From positions 124,001 through 188,000 of the forward strand of contig NZ_SORE01000001.1 in assembly GCF_004366595.1 (NCBI RefSeq): a stretch of DNA of 64,000 nucleotides. The letters are read 5' to 3'. A program made the translations under genes and the position numbers. This stretch comes from Paraburkholderia rhizosphaerae (GTDB lineage Bacteria; Pseudomonadota; Gammaproteobacteria; Burkholderiales; Burkholderiaceae). Below are positions 19,447 through 32,549 of this stretch, piece after piece; position 1 is the first letter of the stretch, and every line of letters starts with the position of its first letter. The notes under the pieces are model-generated. The model was not told the DNA's origin and made no database searches. It saw only the letters and a list, made by a program, of their open reading frames with translations.

Positions 19447-20175
19447 TTAGCCGAGGCCGCGCGCTGCCACCCCAAGAATGGAATTGGCATCGGCTCGCGC
19501 ATTCTCGAGCTGCACGAGGCTCGCCTGCCGCGCGCCGAGTGCGTCGCGATTCAGGATCGCGGTCAGAATGGCCTTATGGCGCGGCAGCGACAACGCATGC
19601 GTATCCGGGTGACGGCTCGTCAGCTTGATCGACTCCGATAGTGCGAGCGACATCATGTTGCCGATATACGCGAGCATGTCGTTGTGCGTTGCAGCCATGA
19701 TCGCGCGGTGAAATTCCAGGTCCGGCTCGAGCAGTGCGCCGGCGTTCTGCGCGTGTTCCATCCGGTCGTATGCCGAACCGATTCGTTCAAGGTCTTCATC
19801 GGTCGCCGCAGTCGCCGCGAGCGCGGCCGCCGCCGGTTCAATGATGCGGCGCACTGTCATCAGCGCGTGAAAGAACTCGCCTTCGGGGATGTTGTTGAGC
19901 GTCCAGTACAGCACGTCCGGGTCGAGCATGTGCCACTCTTCACGCACGCGCACGATGCTTCCGACGCGCGGCTTCGAAATGACCAGCCCCTTCGCGACCA
20001 GCACGCGTGTCGCTTCGCGCAATACCGGGCGGCTCACACCATACTGTTCACATAGCGTAGCCTCAGCCGGCAGCCGCTCACCCGGCTTCAACCGTCCGCT
20101 GACGATCTCGATGCCGAGTTCCTGCACGATCCGGGCGTGCATGCTTTTTCGTTGCTGGAGATGCCGATAGTCCAT
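19447..20175 (-). CDS. GntR/FadR-family regulator of the arabinose cluster
   Basis: The 242-residue protein has an N-terminal winged HTH (about residues 10-75, with LPAEATLCEQYGVSRPVLREA) and a C-terminal all-helical FCD ligand domain. The FCD domain shows the metal-binding histidines expected in DLEFHRAIMAATHN and LPRHKAI. The ATG at 20175 (MDYRHLQQRKSMH) was chosen over an upstream one because the HTH begins just after it. It is convergent with the arabonate dehydratase gene. FadR-type proteins usually repress and are released by the substrate or an intermediate; the palindrome at 17558 is its likely site. The 297 bp upstream (20176-20472) hold no gene that I can support. Confidence 0.88.
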   Translation of the reverse strand: MDYRHLQQRKSMHARIVQELGIEIVSGRLKPGERLPAEATLCEQYGVSRPVLREATRVLVAKGLVISKPRVGSIVRVREEWHMLDPDVLYWTLNNIPEGEFFHALMTVRRIIEPAAAALAATAATDEDLERIGSAYDRMEHAQNAGALLEPDLEFHRAIMAATHNDMLAYIGNMMSLALSESIKLTSRHPDTHALSLPRHKAILTAILNRDALGARQASLVQLENARADANSILGVAARGLG

Positions 20176-20472
20176 TGCCGTTTGTATTCGAAGCCGCGGA
20201 GGGCGGACTTTTGTGCGCGGAGCGGGTTGCGGCGGAAGCGCCGTGGGCCACATAACAGACAGCCCGCCGGGGCTCAGCAAGCATAGCATGTGCTACGCGT
20301 ATCGCCCGCAGTTCAATGTCGGTACAAGCGTGCGTTACCTGGCCTACGCACCCCGCTCGTTCAGCGTATTGCCGCAGCGCCGTTGCAATCGTCAGGTTCG
20401 CTTCTTGCTTTTTTGTCAGCATAGCGGAAGATGAAGCCGAAGATAACCCGGCTTTTTAGCGAGGACACGACG

Positions 20473-20709
20473 ATGAAACGAAAATTCTTCGCTGTACTGC
20501 TGGCATTTATTGCCACGGGAAGCAGCGTGACGCTTGCGGCATCGCAGAAAGAGGAAGACAAGGCATGCAGGAGCGATGCGTTCCGGCTGTGCTCATCGGA
20601 AATTCCGAACAGGGAGAAGATCGAAGCGTGCATGAAGCAGCACTATGACCAACTATCGCCGCTGTGCAAGAAGGCATTCGACACTTCGTCATCGGACAGC
20701 AGCAAGTAG
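20473..20709 (+). CDS. Small exported Cys-rich protein (GLG1/ESL-1-like repeat)
   Basis: The 78-residue protein has a signal peptide (MKRKFFAVLLAFIATGSSVTLA) and a mature part with exactly four cysteines in the pattern CRSDAFRLC ... IEACMKQHYDQLSPLC. The spacing and the LSPxC end match the Cys-rich GLG1 repeat (PF00839), which bacteria carry as single-repeat periplasmic proteins of unknown role. Two disulfides are expected. The start at 20473 follows gagga. It is probably transcribed alone or with the next gene 81 bp downstream. Confidence 0.75.
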   Translation: MKRKFFAVLLAFIATGSSVTLAASQKEEDKACRSDAFRLCSSEIPNREKIEACMKQHYDQLSPLCKKAFDTSSSDSSK

Positions 20710-20790
20710 GCGCGGCACGAACCGCGCATTGGACGGAATGAAGGTGCGGCCACGCTCCCCGCACACCGGGCGTTCAACAGACGATGTTCA

Positions 20791-21135
20791 ATGAAAATCT
20801 CGTCTCTCCACAAGCTGGCGGTATTGATTGCCGGCGCCGCGCTCGCGGCCGGTATAGCAGCAGACGCCGTTGCTCAGGACGCGCAGACCAACGCTTCGCC
20901 AGGTGGCGCCGCGATGCAGCCGGCCACGCCGCCGGCGGCCGCCGCGAGCCAGACCAAAGCGCAACGCAAGGCCGCGCAAAAAGAGGCGCGCAAGGAAGCG
21001 CGCGCCAAGCGCAACGCCGAGCTCAAACAGCTTGAAGATTCCGGCTATTCGCCCGGTCGCGACGATCCGCACTACCCGCAAGACCTGCAGAATGCTCAGA
21101 AAAAGGCTGGAATTGGCCTGGGTGCAAGCCAGTAG
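20791..21135 (+). CDS. DUF4148-like small exported protein
   Basis: The 114-residue protein has a signal peptide ending near AVAQ (residue 29). A low-complexity Ala/Lys/Arg middle that should form a charged helix follows (about residues 50-80). The C-terminal block reads RNAELKQLEDSGYSPGRDDPHYPQDLQNAQKK in outline, and its ELxQLExxGYxP...YPxxxQxA pattern is that of DUF4148, a family abundant in Burkholderiaceae. It is probably periplasmic. The function is unknown. Confidence 0.75.
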   Translation: MKISSLHKLAVLIAGAALAAGIAADAVAQDAQTNASPGGAAMQPATPPAAAASQTKAQRKAAQKEARKEARAKRNAELKQLEDSGYSPGRDDPHYPQDLQNAQKKAGIGLGASQ

Positions 21136-21326
21136 CCAACGCGCAGCGCGCCCATTTCATACGGTCAGTTGGCTGTCGAACCGGTGACAGCGCTGCGCTC
21201 CAAATACACGCGAGCGGAGCGTCTATGTGATACTTCCGACGCTTGATGGCGGGGTTTCGTTCGTTGCATTGCCGCATCCGGCCCCGGTAGACGACAATCC
21301 GAAAGGCGCAGCGATTCCAGTCAAAA

Positions 21327-24983
<3,657 letters not shown>

Positions 24984-25037
24984 GCGCGTGAAACCGTGTA
25001 ACCGGCGCATATGAAACGCGGCATGGAGCCGAACCCG

Positions 25038-25886
25038 ATGACCCGTTCGTCCTACGAGCAATCACCGCAGCAGATGCGCGATTTCGACATTGAGTTGACG
25101 CTGCTGCTCGAAGCGATCTACCTGAAGTATCAGCACGACTTCCGGAACTATGCGATGTCGTCGCTGCGGCGCCGGCTCAGTCAGGCGCTCGAAGAATTCG
25201 GCGTGCTCACGCTTTCGCAGTTGCAGGACCGGATCATCCGCAGCGAAACGGATTTCAGCCGGCTTTTTCATTACCTGACGGTGCAGGTCAGCGATATGTT
25301 TCGCGACCCCCAATACTTTCGTGCGCTGCGTGAGCACGTGCTGCCGTTGCTGCAAACCTATCCGTCGATCAAGGTTTGGGTGGCCGGCTGCAGCAGCGGC
25401 GAGGAGTTGTGGTCGCTGAAGATTCTGTTCGACGAGGCAGGGCTAACCGAACGTACGCTGTTCTACGCGACGGATATCAATCCGGATGCGCTTGCGCGCG
25501 CCGAAGCGGGCATTTACGCGCTCGACCGGGTCGCCGGCTTCACCCGCAACTATCTTGCGGCAGGCGGCAAGCGTTCGTTGTCGGACTACTATCACGCGGC
25601 GTATGGCGGTGCGCGCTTCGCCGGCTCGCTGAAAGAACGGGTCGTATTCGCCGACCACAGCCTGTCGACCGATGAAGTGTTTCTCGAAGCGCATCTGGTG
25701 TCGTGCCGCAATGTGCTGATCTATTTTGACCGCGACTTGCAGGACCGCGCGCTCGGACTGTTTGAGCGGTCGCTCGTGCGGCGCGGGTTTTTAGGGCTCG
25801 GCAGTAAGGAAAGCTTGCGTTATTCGAACCATTACAGCGGATTCGAAGAGTTTCGCGAACACGAACGGATCTATCAGAAGCGCTAA
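25038..25886 (+). CDS. CheR-type protein-glutamate O-methyltransferase
   Basis: The protein has an N-terminal CheR helical domain and a SAM-dependent methyltransferase domain with VWVAGCSSGEELWSLKI as motif I (GxxxGEE) and CRNVLIYFD near the C-terminus. CheR methylates receptor glutamates. No methyl-accepting receptor lies in this window, so the target may be the coiled-coil part of the neighbouring hybrid kinase. The start is uncertain: ATG 25038 has GGAG nine bases upstream, while ATGs at 25011 and 25023 lack a ribosome site; the protein is 282 or 291 residues. The motif I third position (Ser in place of the usual Thr) is a small variant. Confidence 0.9.
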   Translation: MTRSSYEQSPQQMRDFDIELTLLLEAIYLKYQHDFRNYAMSSLRRRLSQALEEFGVLTLSQLQDRIIRSETDFSRLFHYLTVQVSDMFRDPQYFRALREHVLPLLQTYPSIKVWVAGCSSGEELWSLKILFDEAGLTERTLFYATDINPDALARAEAGIYALDRVAGFTRNYLAAGGKRSLSDYYHAAYGGARFAGSLKERVVFADHSLSTDEVFLEAHLVSCRNVLIYFDRDLQDRALGLFERSLVRRGFLGLGSKESLRYSNHYSGFEEFREHERIYQKR

Positions 25887-25932
25887 ACGCGGCGCCTATG
25901 ACACCCTCTACTATCGACCGGAGAGAACATTT

Positions 25933-26556
25933 ATGCGAGACGATCGAGCCAGCGCCGCCGACCCGCCGTCAGCGTCCGGTTCAGTGTGTGCGTTCGACGC
26001 GCTCGTGCTCGGCGGATCAGCAGGCGGCACCGAAGTGATGAGCCTGTTGCTGGCCGCACTGCCCGCCGATTTCGCGCTGGCCGTGCTGGTGGTATCGCAC
26101 CTGCCCGCCGACTCGCCCAGCTATCTGCTCGAAACGCTCAGCTACCGCTGTGCGCTGCCGGTCATCGAACCGGATTCCGGCGAACCAGTGGTCTCGGGGC
26201 GCGTGCATGTCGCGCCGCCCGGCTATCACATGCTGGTCGATGACGACCGGACGATCGCGTTGTCGGTGGATTCGTCGGTGCGCTTTTCGCGGCCGTCGAT
26301 CGACGTTCTATTCGAATCGGCTGCGCACGCGTACGCGTCGCGGCTGCTCGGCATCCTGCTATCGGGCGCCAACGACGACGGCGCGCACGGCCTCGCAGTG
26401 ATCCGTGCGATGGGTGGCGTTGCATGGGTGCAGGACCCGCAAACGGCAAGCTCGGCCACGATGCCGCGCGCCGCGATCGCTCGGGGAGCGGTCGACGACG
26501 TGCTTTCTCCCACTCTCATGGCCCAGCGGCTCGCCGCGTTGCAGGCCTCCACGTAA
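25933..26556 (+). CDS. CheB-type methylesterase domain protein (no receiver domain)
   Basis: The 207-residue protein is only the CheB methylesterase domain. The catalytic triad is visible as S29 in GGSAGG, H56 in VVSHLP and D148/D149 in SGANDDGAHG, and TASSATMPRAAI completes the family pattern. Chemotaxis CheB has an N-terminal receiver; here it is absent, so activity cannot be controlled by phosphorylation in cis. It follows the CheR gene by 46 bp and precedes the receiver-kinase gene by 9 bp, so the three genes probably form one transcript with the hybrid kinase. Confidence 0.9.
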   Translation: MRDDRASAADPPSASGSVCAFDALVLGGSAGGTEVMSLLLAALPADFALAVLVVSHLPADSPSYLLETLSYRCALPVIEPDSGEPVVSGRVHVAPPGYHMLVDDDRTIALSVDSSVRFSRPSIDVLFESAAHAYASRLLGILLSGANDDGAHGLAVIRAMGGVAWVQDPQTASSATMPRAAIARGAVDDVLSPTLMAQRLAALQAST

Positions 26557-26565
26557 TACAAGGCC

Positions 26566-27693
26566 ATGGCGCATCCATCAGTCAACATCCTGATCGTCGA
26601 CGACATCGCACATAACATCACCGCGCTCGAAGCGCTGTTGTCGCGGCCGGGCATTCAGGTGCTGGTCGCGAATTCAGGGACCGCGGCGCTGGATCTGCTG
26701 CTCAAACACGATGCCGCGCTCGCGATTCTCGACGTCAACATGCCCGGCATGAATGGCTTCGAACTCGCATCGCTGATGCGGGGCAGCCCGCGCACATCGC
26801 ACGTGCCGATCATCTTTCTGACCGCGACCACGGAAGACGCGTCTCGCACGTTTCGCGGCTACGAAGCAGGTGCGGTCGATTTTCTGCACAAGCCGGTCGA
26901 TCCGCGCATTCTGCAATCGAAAGTCGATGTGTTCGTGCAACTCGAGCAGCACAAGCGTCAGCTCGCCGACCAGTTGCTCGCGACACGGCAACTGCTCGAA
27001 TCGAATGAAATGCTAATGGCCGTGCTCGGTCACGATCTGCGCACGCCCCTGGGCACCGTGCTCGCGTCGGCCGAATACCTCGCGCGCAACGCCGCCGACG
27101 AACAGGCCGGCACGGTCGCGAACCGCATCAGGAACAGCGCGCTGCGCATGTCGCGGATGGTGCATCAGCTGTTGAATCTCGCGCGGCTGCAAGGCGGCCG
27201 CCTGCCGCTCGCGCCGCGCCCGACCGATCTGGCGGCGCTGTGCCGATCGGTAGTCGAAGAATTCGCGACGCAGGAAGGTGTTGAGCGGATCGCGCTCGAT
27301 GCGCGCGGCGATTGCAGCGGCGATTGGGACACCGATCTGCTGTGGCAGGCCATTTCGAATCTGATCAGCAATGCGTTGCATCATGGCACGCCGGACGGCG
27401 GCATCGCCGTCGACATCGACGGCAGCGACGCGGCGCGCATTACGCTGAAGATTACGAATGGCGGTGCGATCCCGCCGGCCGTAATGCCGCATCTGTTCGA
27501 AGCATTCGGCACGACGACGGATCGGCGCCGCCCGGGCGATCGCCCCCGCGAGGGACTCGGACTCGGCCTGCATATCGTGCGTACGATCGTGCACATGCAT
27601 GGCGGGAAGGTCCACGGCACATCGGATGGGGAACACAGCACCGTGTTCAGCATCGAGCTGCCGCGCACCGCAATGCACGGCGTATCCCGCTAA
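26566..27693 (+). CDS. Receiver domain-histidine kinase fusion
   Basis: The 375-residue cytoplasmic protein has a receiver domain at residues 5-120 with acceptor D56 in LAILDVNMPG and a conserved Lys in FLHKPVD. A coiled coil follows, then HisKA with H156 in LGHDLRTPLG and an HATPase domain with ISNLISNALHHG and GLGLHIV. There is no membrane segment, so it is likely driven by phosphotransfer from the hybrid kinase upstream or answers to it. The ribosome site is weak, with the ATG 9 bp after the CheB stop. Partners outside the operon cannot be seen. Confidence 0.9.
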   Translation: MAHPSVNILIVDDIAHNITALEALLSRPGIQVLVANSGTAALDLLLKHDAALAILDVNMPGMNGFELASLMRGSPRTSHVPIIFLTATTEDASRTFRGYEAGAVDFLHKPVDPRILQSKVDVFVQLEQHKRQLADQLLATRQLLESNEMLMAVLGHDLRTPLGTVLASAEYLARNAADEQAGTVANRIRNSALRMSRMVHQLLNLARLQGGRLPLAPRPTDLAALCRSVVEEFATQEGVERIALDARGDCSGDWDTDLLWQAISNLISNALHHGTPDGGIAVDIDGSDAARITLKITNGGAIPPAVMPHLFEAFGTTTDRRRPGDRPREGLGLGLHIVRTIVHMHGGKVHGTSDGEHSTVFSIELPRTAMHGVSR

Positions 27694-27843
27694 CCGGAAG
27701 TCCGCGCAAGCCAGCGTTGCAAAAACGCGCGGTTTAACCTTGCGCGCGCGAACCGCACTACAATGCTTGCCGGTCCGTTCGATGTGCTGCGCGATATTGC
27801 CGCGCGCTTGCGTCGCGTGTTTTGCAGTCTGCCTTCTTTCAAC

Positions 27844-28812
27844 ATGCTCACCCGTTCATCACGATTCGCGCTCGCGCTACTGCCCGGGCTCGCCGTCGCG
27901 CTTGCCGCGTGCTCATCGGCGCCCAAACCGAAGTTGCAGGATGAGTTCCTGAGCACCGATGCGAGTCCGTTCATGCGCACGTTCGACGTGTCGAGCGCGG
28001 AGGCGTGCGAGTCGGCGCGGCGCGCGCTGCTCAGCCAGGGTTACATGACGACGCTCGCGCGGCCCGATACCGTCGACGCAACGAAGAATTTCCAGCCGGC
28101 CAGCGATACGCATTACACGGTCGAATTTCACGTCGTCTGCACAGCCGGCGACAATGCCGCGAACTCGAGCGTCGTTTATGTGAACGCCGTGCAAAACGGC
28201 TATGCGCTGAAGAAAAGCGACACGTCGGCCAGTGTCGGCCTGAGCATACTCGGCTCGCTGTCGCTGCCGATTCGCTCGAATAGCGATGCGATGGTCAAGA
28301 TCTCGAGCGAGACGATTCCGGCGGGAACGTTCTACGACCGCTTCTTCGATCTCGTCGGACGATATCTGCAGACGACAGTGCGCAGTGCGCCAATACCGGG
28401 CGAATCGATCGACACAAAGGCACTGCCGGGCGATCCGTTGCCGCTGCCGGCGCCCGCGCTCGTCGCTGCGCCTGCCACCGTAGTTCCGGCTCCTGTCGCG
28501 ACGCTTCCTGTGAGCGCTTCGCCGGCTGCGGCGCTGCCTGTGACGGCCGCGCCCATTGCGGCGTCCGCCACCGCGACGACGACGGCTGCGGCGGTCACGC
28601 ACACGGCGACGGCTGCGGCTACCGCGCAGGCTGCCGCGGCGCAAGCCAGCGAGTCAGTCGGCGCAATCGCAAGCGCAACGCCCGCCGTTGCGGCGTCCGA
28701 CACTGTGGTGAGCTCCCCCGGTGCGGCAACCCCGCTGCTCGAACCGGCTTTTGAGCGCGCGGTCGCGGCTTCGCCCGCGTCCAGTCCAGCGAACGTGCCG
28801 CACGCGCAGTGA
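27844..28812 (+). CDS. Lipoprotein, DUF2242-like, with Ala-rich C-terminal tail
   Basis: The 322-residue protein starts MLTRSSRFALALLPGLAVALAAC, a lipoprotein signal peptide with lipobox LAAC and lipidated C23. The block from about 25 to 190 (FLSTDASPFMRTFDVSSAEACESARRALLSQGY region) resembles DUF2242 proteins of Burkholderiales as I recall them. The last 130 residues are almost only Ala, Pro, Thr, Ser and Val and are probably extended. It is predicted to sit in the outer or inner membrane facing the periplasm. A longer reading frame upstream was rejected because the lipobox fixes the start. The function is unknown. Confidence 0.75.
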   Translation: MLTRSSRFALALLPGLAVALAACSSAPKPKLQDEFLSTDASPFMRTFDVSSAEACESARRALLSQGYMTTLARPDTVDATKNFQPASDTHYTVEFHVVCTAGDNAANSSVVYVNAVQNGYALKKSDTSASVGLSILGSLSLPIRSNSDAMVKISSETIPAGTFYDRFFDLVGRYLQTTVRSAPIPGESIDTKALPGDPLPLPAPALVAAPATVVPAPVATLPVSASPAAALPVTAAPIAASATATTTAAAVTHTATAAATAQAAAAQASESVGAIASATPAVAASDTVVSSPGAATPLLEPAFERAVAASPASSPANVPHAQ

Positions 28813-28935
28813 GCGCAAAGCAGCGCTTAGCGCTCGCGGCCCCGGAGATCGCCCGGGCATCGCGCGGACGTCGCTCAGTCATTGCTCAGTCACCGTTCAG
28901 CCAGCCACGCTCCGCTTAGGCGCGGCCTCGCGCAA

Positions 28936-29838
28936 CTACGCGCCGGCCGCCGCCGAATGCTCGCGAATCAGCTCGATCAGCACCCGCAGCGCCGCCGGCA
29001 CATGACGCCGCCCCGGATAGTACAAGCACAGACCGTCAAACGGCGGTGTCCAATCTTCCAGCACGCGTTGCAGTGTGCCCGCCTTCAGATCCGGACCGAC
29101 AGTCCATTCGGTCAGGTAGGTGAGGCCTAAGCCCGCACGGGCGGCTGAAAGCATCAGCTCGGGATCGTCCAGCGTGATCACGCCTTTTACTTCGACAGCG
29201 AACGCCTCGCCGTGCCGCTCGAACTCCCAGTGATAAATCGCGCCGCTCGGCATCCGCGTGCGAATGCAGCGATGCGCGGCGAGATCGGCCGGCGTGCGCG
29301 GCGCGGGATGCTGCTCGAAATACGCAGGGCTCGCCGCCACCGCGAACCGCAACATCGGGCCGAGCGGCACCGCGATCATGTCCTGCGGCACCGCTTCCGC
29401 GAGCCGGATACCGGCATCGAAACCTTCGACGACGATGTCGATCATCCGGCCCTCGGTGACCACATCGAGCTTCATTTCCGGGTAGCGGCGCAGGAATTCG
29501 ATAAAGATCGGCATCGCCTGGCGAGCCGCGCCCGCGGATGTGTTGATACGCAAAGTGCCGGACGGCGTATCACGGTGGCTGCCCGCCTGTTCGAGCGCTG
29601 TGCGGATCGCCGATAGCGCGGGCGCAATGCTATCGACAAACTGCGCGCCGGCTTCGGACACCGACACGCTGCGCGTGGTCCGATTGAAAAGCCGCACGCC
29701 GATGCGCGCCTCGAGCGCCGCCACCGCATGGCTCAGCGCCGACTTCGATACGCCGAGTTCGGTCGCCGCCGCCCGGAAACTCCGGTGCCGCGCGACAGCT
29801 AAGACCGCTTCGAGTTCGCCCAGGCCGGAGGTTTCCAT
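28936..29838 (-). CDS. LysR-family transcriptional regulator
   Basis: The 300-residue LTTR has an N-terminal HTH (ELEAVLAVARHRSFRAAATELGVSKSALSHAV region, residues 8-60) and a PBP2-type effector domain of the CrgA/DsdC-like group. It is divergent from the aldehyde dehydrogenase at 29942, with a 103-bp shared promoter region, which is the classic LTTR arrangement. It is therefore the likely regulator of that dehydrogenase. The effector is unknown. Confidence 0.9.
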   Translation of the reverse strand: METSGLGELEAVLAVARHRSFRAAATELGVSKSALSHAVAALEARIGVRLFNRTTRSVSVSEAGAQFVDSIAPALSAIRTALEQAGSHRDTPSGTLRINTSAGAARQAMPIFIEFLRRYPEMKLDVVTEGRMIDIVVEGFDAGIRLAEAVPQDMIAVPLGPMLRFAVAASPAYFEQHPAPRTPADLAAHRCIRTRMPSGAIYHWEFERHGEAFAVEVKGVITLDDPELMLSAARAGLGLTYLTEWTVGPDLKAGTLQRVLEDWTPPFDGLCLYYPGRRHVPAALRVLIELIREHSAAAGA

Positions 29839-29941
29839 TGTCCCGATTAGTTCAACAGCACATCCTTGATTATATGGCTAGTCAGGCCAACGGACCGGAA
29901 CTATCTTGGTAGCCGTAAGAAACTTCAGGAGCTTTGACCTC

Positions 29942-31363
29942 ATGCAGCACATCGACCGGATTTATATCGACGGAGCGTTCGTCACGCCGCACGGCGAAGA
30001 ACTGTTCGACCTGTTCAACCCCGCGACCGAGCAGGTAATCGGGCGCGTGCGTCTCGCGGACGAACACGATGCGAATCGCGCGATCGCCGCCGCCAGGCGT
30101 GCGTTCGCGTCGTTTTCGCGGACCGGCAAAAGCGAGCGGCTCGATCTGCTGCAGAGCATGGCCAATGCGCTCGCAGCACGTGAGGACGATCTCGCGGAGG
30201 CGATCATCGACGAATACGGCTCGCCGGTTTCGCGCGCGCGCTGGATGGCGAACTACGCATCTAGCGTGGTCCTCGAAGCCGCGAACACGTTGCGTCAATA
30301 TGACTTCAAGCGGCGCATCAACGCGAGTGAAGTCGTGATGCAGCCGGTCGGCGTCGCCGGCATGATCACGCCGTGGAACGCGAATGCGGGCTTCATCGCC
30401 AACAAGCTCGCGACCGCGATTGCGGCAGGCTGCACGGCCGTGATCAAGCCGAGTGAAATGAGCGCCATTCAAACGCAAATCGTCACCGAGGCGCTGCACG
30501 CGGCGGGCTTGCCGACCGGCGTGTTCAATATCGTCACCGGCCGCGGCGACGTGGTGGGCGCGACGATCAGCGCGCATCCGGACGTCGCGAAGATTTCGTT
30601 CACCGGCTCGACGGCGGTCGGCAAGGCGATCCTGCGCGCCGGCGCTGAGACGCTGAAGCGGATCACGCTGGAACTGGGCGGCAAATCGCCGTTCATCGTG
30701 CTCGATGACGCGAATTTCGCCGAGGCGGCTCCGCTCGCTTTACAGGCGGGATTCATGAACAACGGCCAGGCTTGTATCGCGGGCACGCGCATTCTGGTGC
30801 CGCAACAGCGTGTCGAGGAATTCGAGGTGCTAATCCGAGCGGCGGCGGAAAAGACGCAATCGGGCGACCCGCGCGATCCGGCGACCGTGATCGGGCCGAT
30901 GGTCAGCGAGAAGCAGTGGAACCGCGTGCAACGCTATATCCGGCTCGGCACCGAGGAAGGCGCGCGTTTGCTGACCGGTGGCGAGGGACGGCCAGATGGA
31001 ATGGAATCGGGGTGGTTCGTGCGGCCGACTGTTTTCACCGGTGTGAGCAACGATATGACCATCGCGCGAGAAGAGATTTTTGGACCGGTGCTGTCGATCA
31101 TTGCGTATCGCGATCTGGAAGACGCAATCGCCATTGCAAACGATACGACCTATGGATTGCAGGCTTACGTGGTGTCGTCCGATCCGGCACGGGCACGTGA
31201 GGTCGGCGCGCGCATCGACGCGGGCCGCGTGATGATCAACGCGATCACGCACGACCCGGCCGTGCCGTTCGGCGGATTCAAGCAGTCCGGCATCGGCCGC
31301 GAGTGCGGGACGCTGGGGTTGGAGGCTTATCTCGAGCCGAAGGCAGTGATGGGGGTGGTTTAG
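29942..31363 (+). CDS. NAD(P)-dependent aldehyde dehydrogenase
   Basis: The 473-residue protein is an aldehyde dehydrogenase of normal length. It has cofactor motif SFTGSTAVGK, catalytic-base segment LELGGKSPF, nucleophile C278 in NNGQACIAGTR and the EEIFGPVLS motif. The ATG at 29942 (MQHIDRIYIDGAFV) was chosen. It is cytoplasmic and oxidises an aldehyde to the acid. It is divergent from a LysR gene. It could in principle supply the missing 2-oxoglutarate-semialdehyde dehydrogenase of the arabinose pathway, but it is 9.8 kb away with its own regulator, so that is doubtful. Confidence 0.9.
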   Translation: MQHIDRIYIDGAFVTPHGEELFDLFNPATEQVIGRVRLADEHDANRAIAAARRAFASFSRTGKSERLDLLQSMANALAAREDDLAEAIIDEYGSPVSRARWMANYASSVVLEAANTLRQYDFKRRINASEVVMQPVGVAGMITPWNANAGFIANKLATAIAAGCTAVIKPSEMSAIQTQIVTEALHAAGLPTGVFNIVTGRGDVVGATISAHPDVAKISFTGSTAVGKAILRAGAETLKRITLELGGKSPFIVLDDANFAEAAPLALQAGFMNNGQACIAGTRILVPQQRVEEFEVLIRAAAEKTQSGDPRDPATVIGPMVSEKQWNRVQRYIRLGTEEGARLLTGGEGRPDGMESGWFVRPTVFTGVSNDMTIAREEIFGPVLSIIAYRDLEDAIAIANDTTYGLQAYVVSSDPARAREVGARIDAGRVMINAITHDPAVPFGGFKQSGIGRECGTLGLEAYLEPKAVMGVV

Positions 31364-31480
31364 GGCGCGGCGCCATCGCCATCAAACACCCTGCCGCTGT
31401 AGATTGCACCGCAAGCGCTATGTAATCTGCAGCGCCCGGCGGATGCCACGCGCGATCAGGTGCTGCGCCGCGCTCACGCG

Positions 31481-32419
31481 TCATATCAAGTTCCTCATCG
31501 TCCTCGCGATCGCCTGCGGCGGCTGTCCAAACGCGCGCAGGAACGCACGCCGCATCCGTTCCCGATCGCCGAAGCCGGTCTCGTGCGCCACGACGTCGAC
31601 ACCGTGCCGGCCGCTTTCGAGCATCAGCCGCGCCGCTTCCACGCGCAGCCGCTCCACTGCCTTGGCCGGCGTCTGCCCCGTTTCCGCGCGAAACGCGCGC
31701 GTAAACTGCCGCGGACTCAGATGCGCGGCGCCCGCCAGTTCCTCGACCGACAGTTCCGCCTGCAAGTTCTGCTTCGCATAATTCAGCGCGTTCTGGATGC
31801 GATCCGACTTCGGCTCCAGATCCAGCAGCGCTGAAAACTGCGACTGCCCGCCGGCGCGCCGGTGGTAGAGCACGAGTTGTCGCGCGACGGTCCGCGCGGC
31901 CTCCACGCCCGCATCCTTTTCGACCAGCGCGAGCGCCAGATCGACACACGCACTCATACCGGCCGACGTCCACACCGGTCCGTCGATGATGAAAATCCGG
32001 TCCTCTTCCATTTTCACGTCCGGATAGTCGCGCCGCATCTTCTCCGCGAAAAACCAGTGGGTCGTCGCGCGCCGCCCGGCAAGCAGTCCGGCTTCCGCCA
32101 GATTGAACGCGCCGGTACACGTCGAGCCAATGCGCCGCACATTCGGCGCCGAACGCTTCAGAAACGCAACGACCGCGGGCGGCGACAGCAATGCGTCGTT
32201 GTCTCCGACGACGATCAGCGTGTCGAACTGGCTATCGTCGAACGGCTGCGTCGTGACGGCGAAGCCCGACGACCCCTGCACCGCCCCACCGTTTTCAGAA
32301 AGCAGCACGAGGTCATACAACGGTTCCTCCACGACCCGGTTTGCGAACTCGAACACGGACAGCACCGACAGATTCATCATCTGAAACCCCGGGAACAGCA
32401 CGATTCCCAAACGCAGCAT
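31481..32419 (-). CDS. GlxA-family regulator (DJ-1/PfpI domain plus AraC HTH)
   Basis: The 312-residue protein has an N-terminal DJ-1/PfpI domain (IGSTCTGAFNLAEAG with the elbow cysteine) and a C-terminal AraC double HTH (about residues 210-310: LSPRQFTRAFRAETG and HETGFGDRERMRRAF). The ATG at 32419 gives the typical start MLRLGIVLFPGFQMMNL; an upstream extension of the frame was not accepted. It is divergent from the SDR at 32550 with 130 bp between them, so it probably regulates that gene. The effector is unknown. Confidence 0.88.
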   Translation of the reverse strand: MLRLGIVLFPGFQMMNLSVLSVFEFANRVVEEPLYDLVLLSENGGAVQGSSGFAVTTQPFDDSQFDTLIVVGDNDALLSPPAVVAFLKRSAPNVRRIGSTCTGAFNLAEAGLLAGRRATTHWFFAEKMRRDYPDVKMEEDRIFIIDGPVWTSAGMSACVDLALALVEKDAGVEAARTVARQLVLYHRRAGGQSQFSALLDLEPKSDRIQNALNYAKQNLQAELSVEELAGAAHLSPRQFTRAFRAETGQTPAKAVERLRVEAARLMLESGRHGVDVVAHETGFGDRERMRRAFLRAFGQPPQAIARTMRNLI

Positions 32420-32549
32420 AACGATCCCCCACCGATGTCCTAAAAAGTTGCAACTACGACATTGCCGACATGTGAGTATGCACTTAATCTTCGGGACATG
32501 CAGCAACGCATCGCCTTGAAACGAAACCATTCACTCTCTGGAGCCTGAC

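Noticed and set aside
29942..31363. Aldehyde dehydrogenase as the 2-oxoglutarate-semialdehyde dehydrogenase of the arabinose route
   Set aside because: It lies 9.8 kb away with its own divergent LysR gene and no TAGTATTACTA-type site was noticed near it, so membership in that pathway is not supported.
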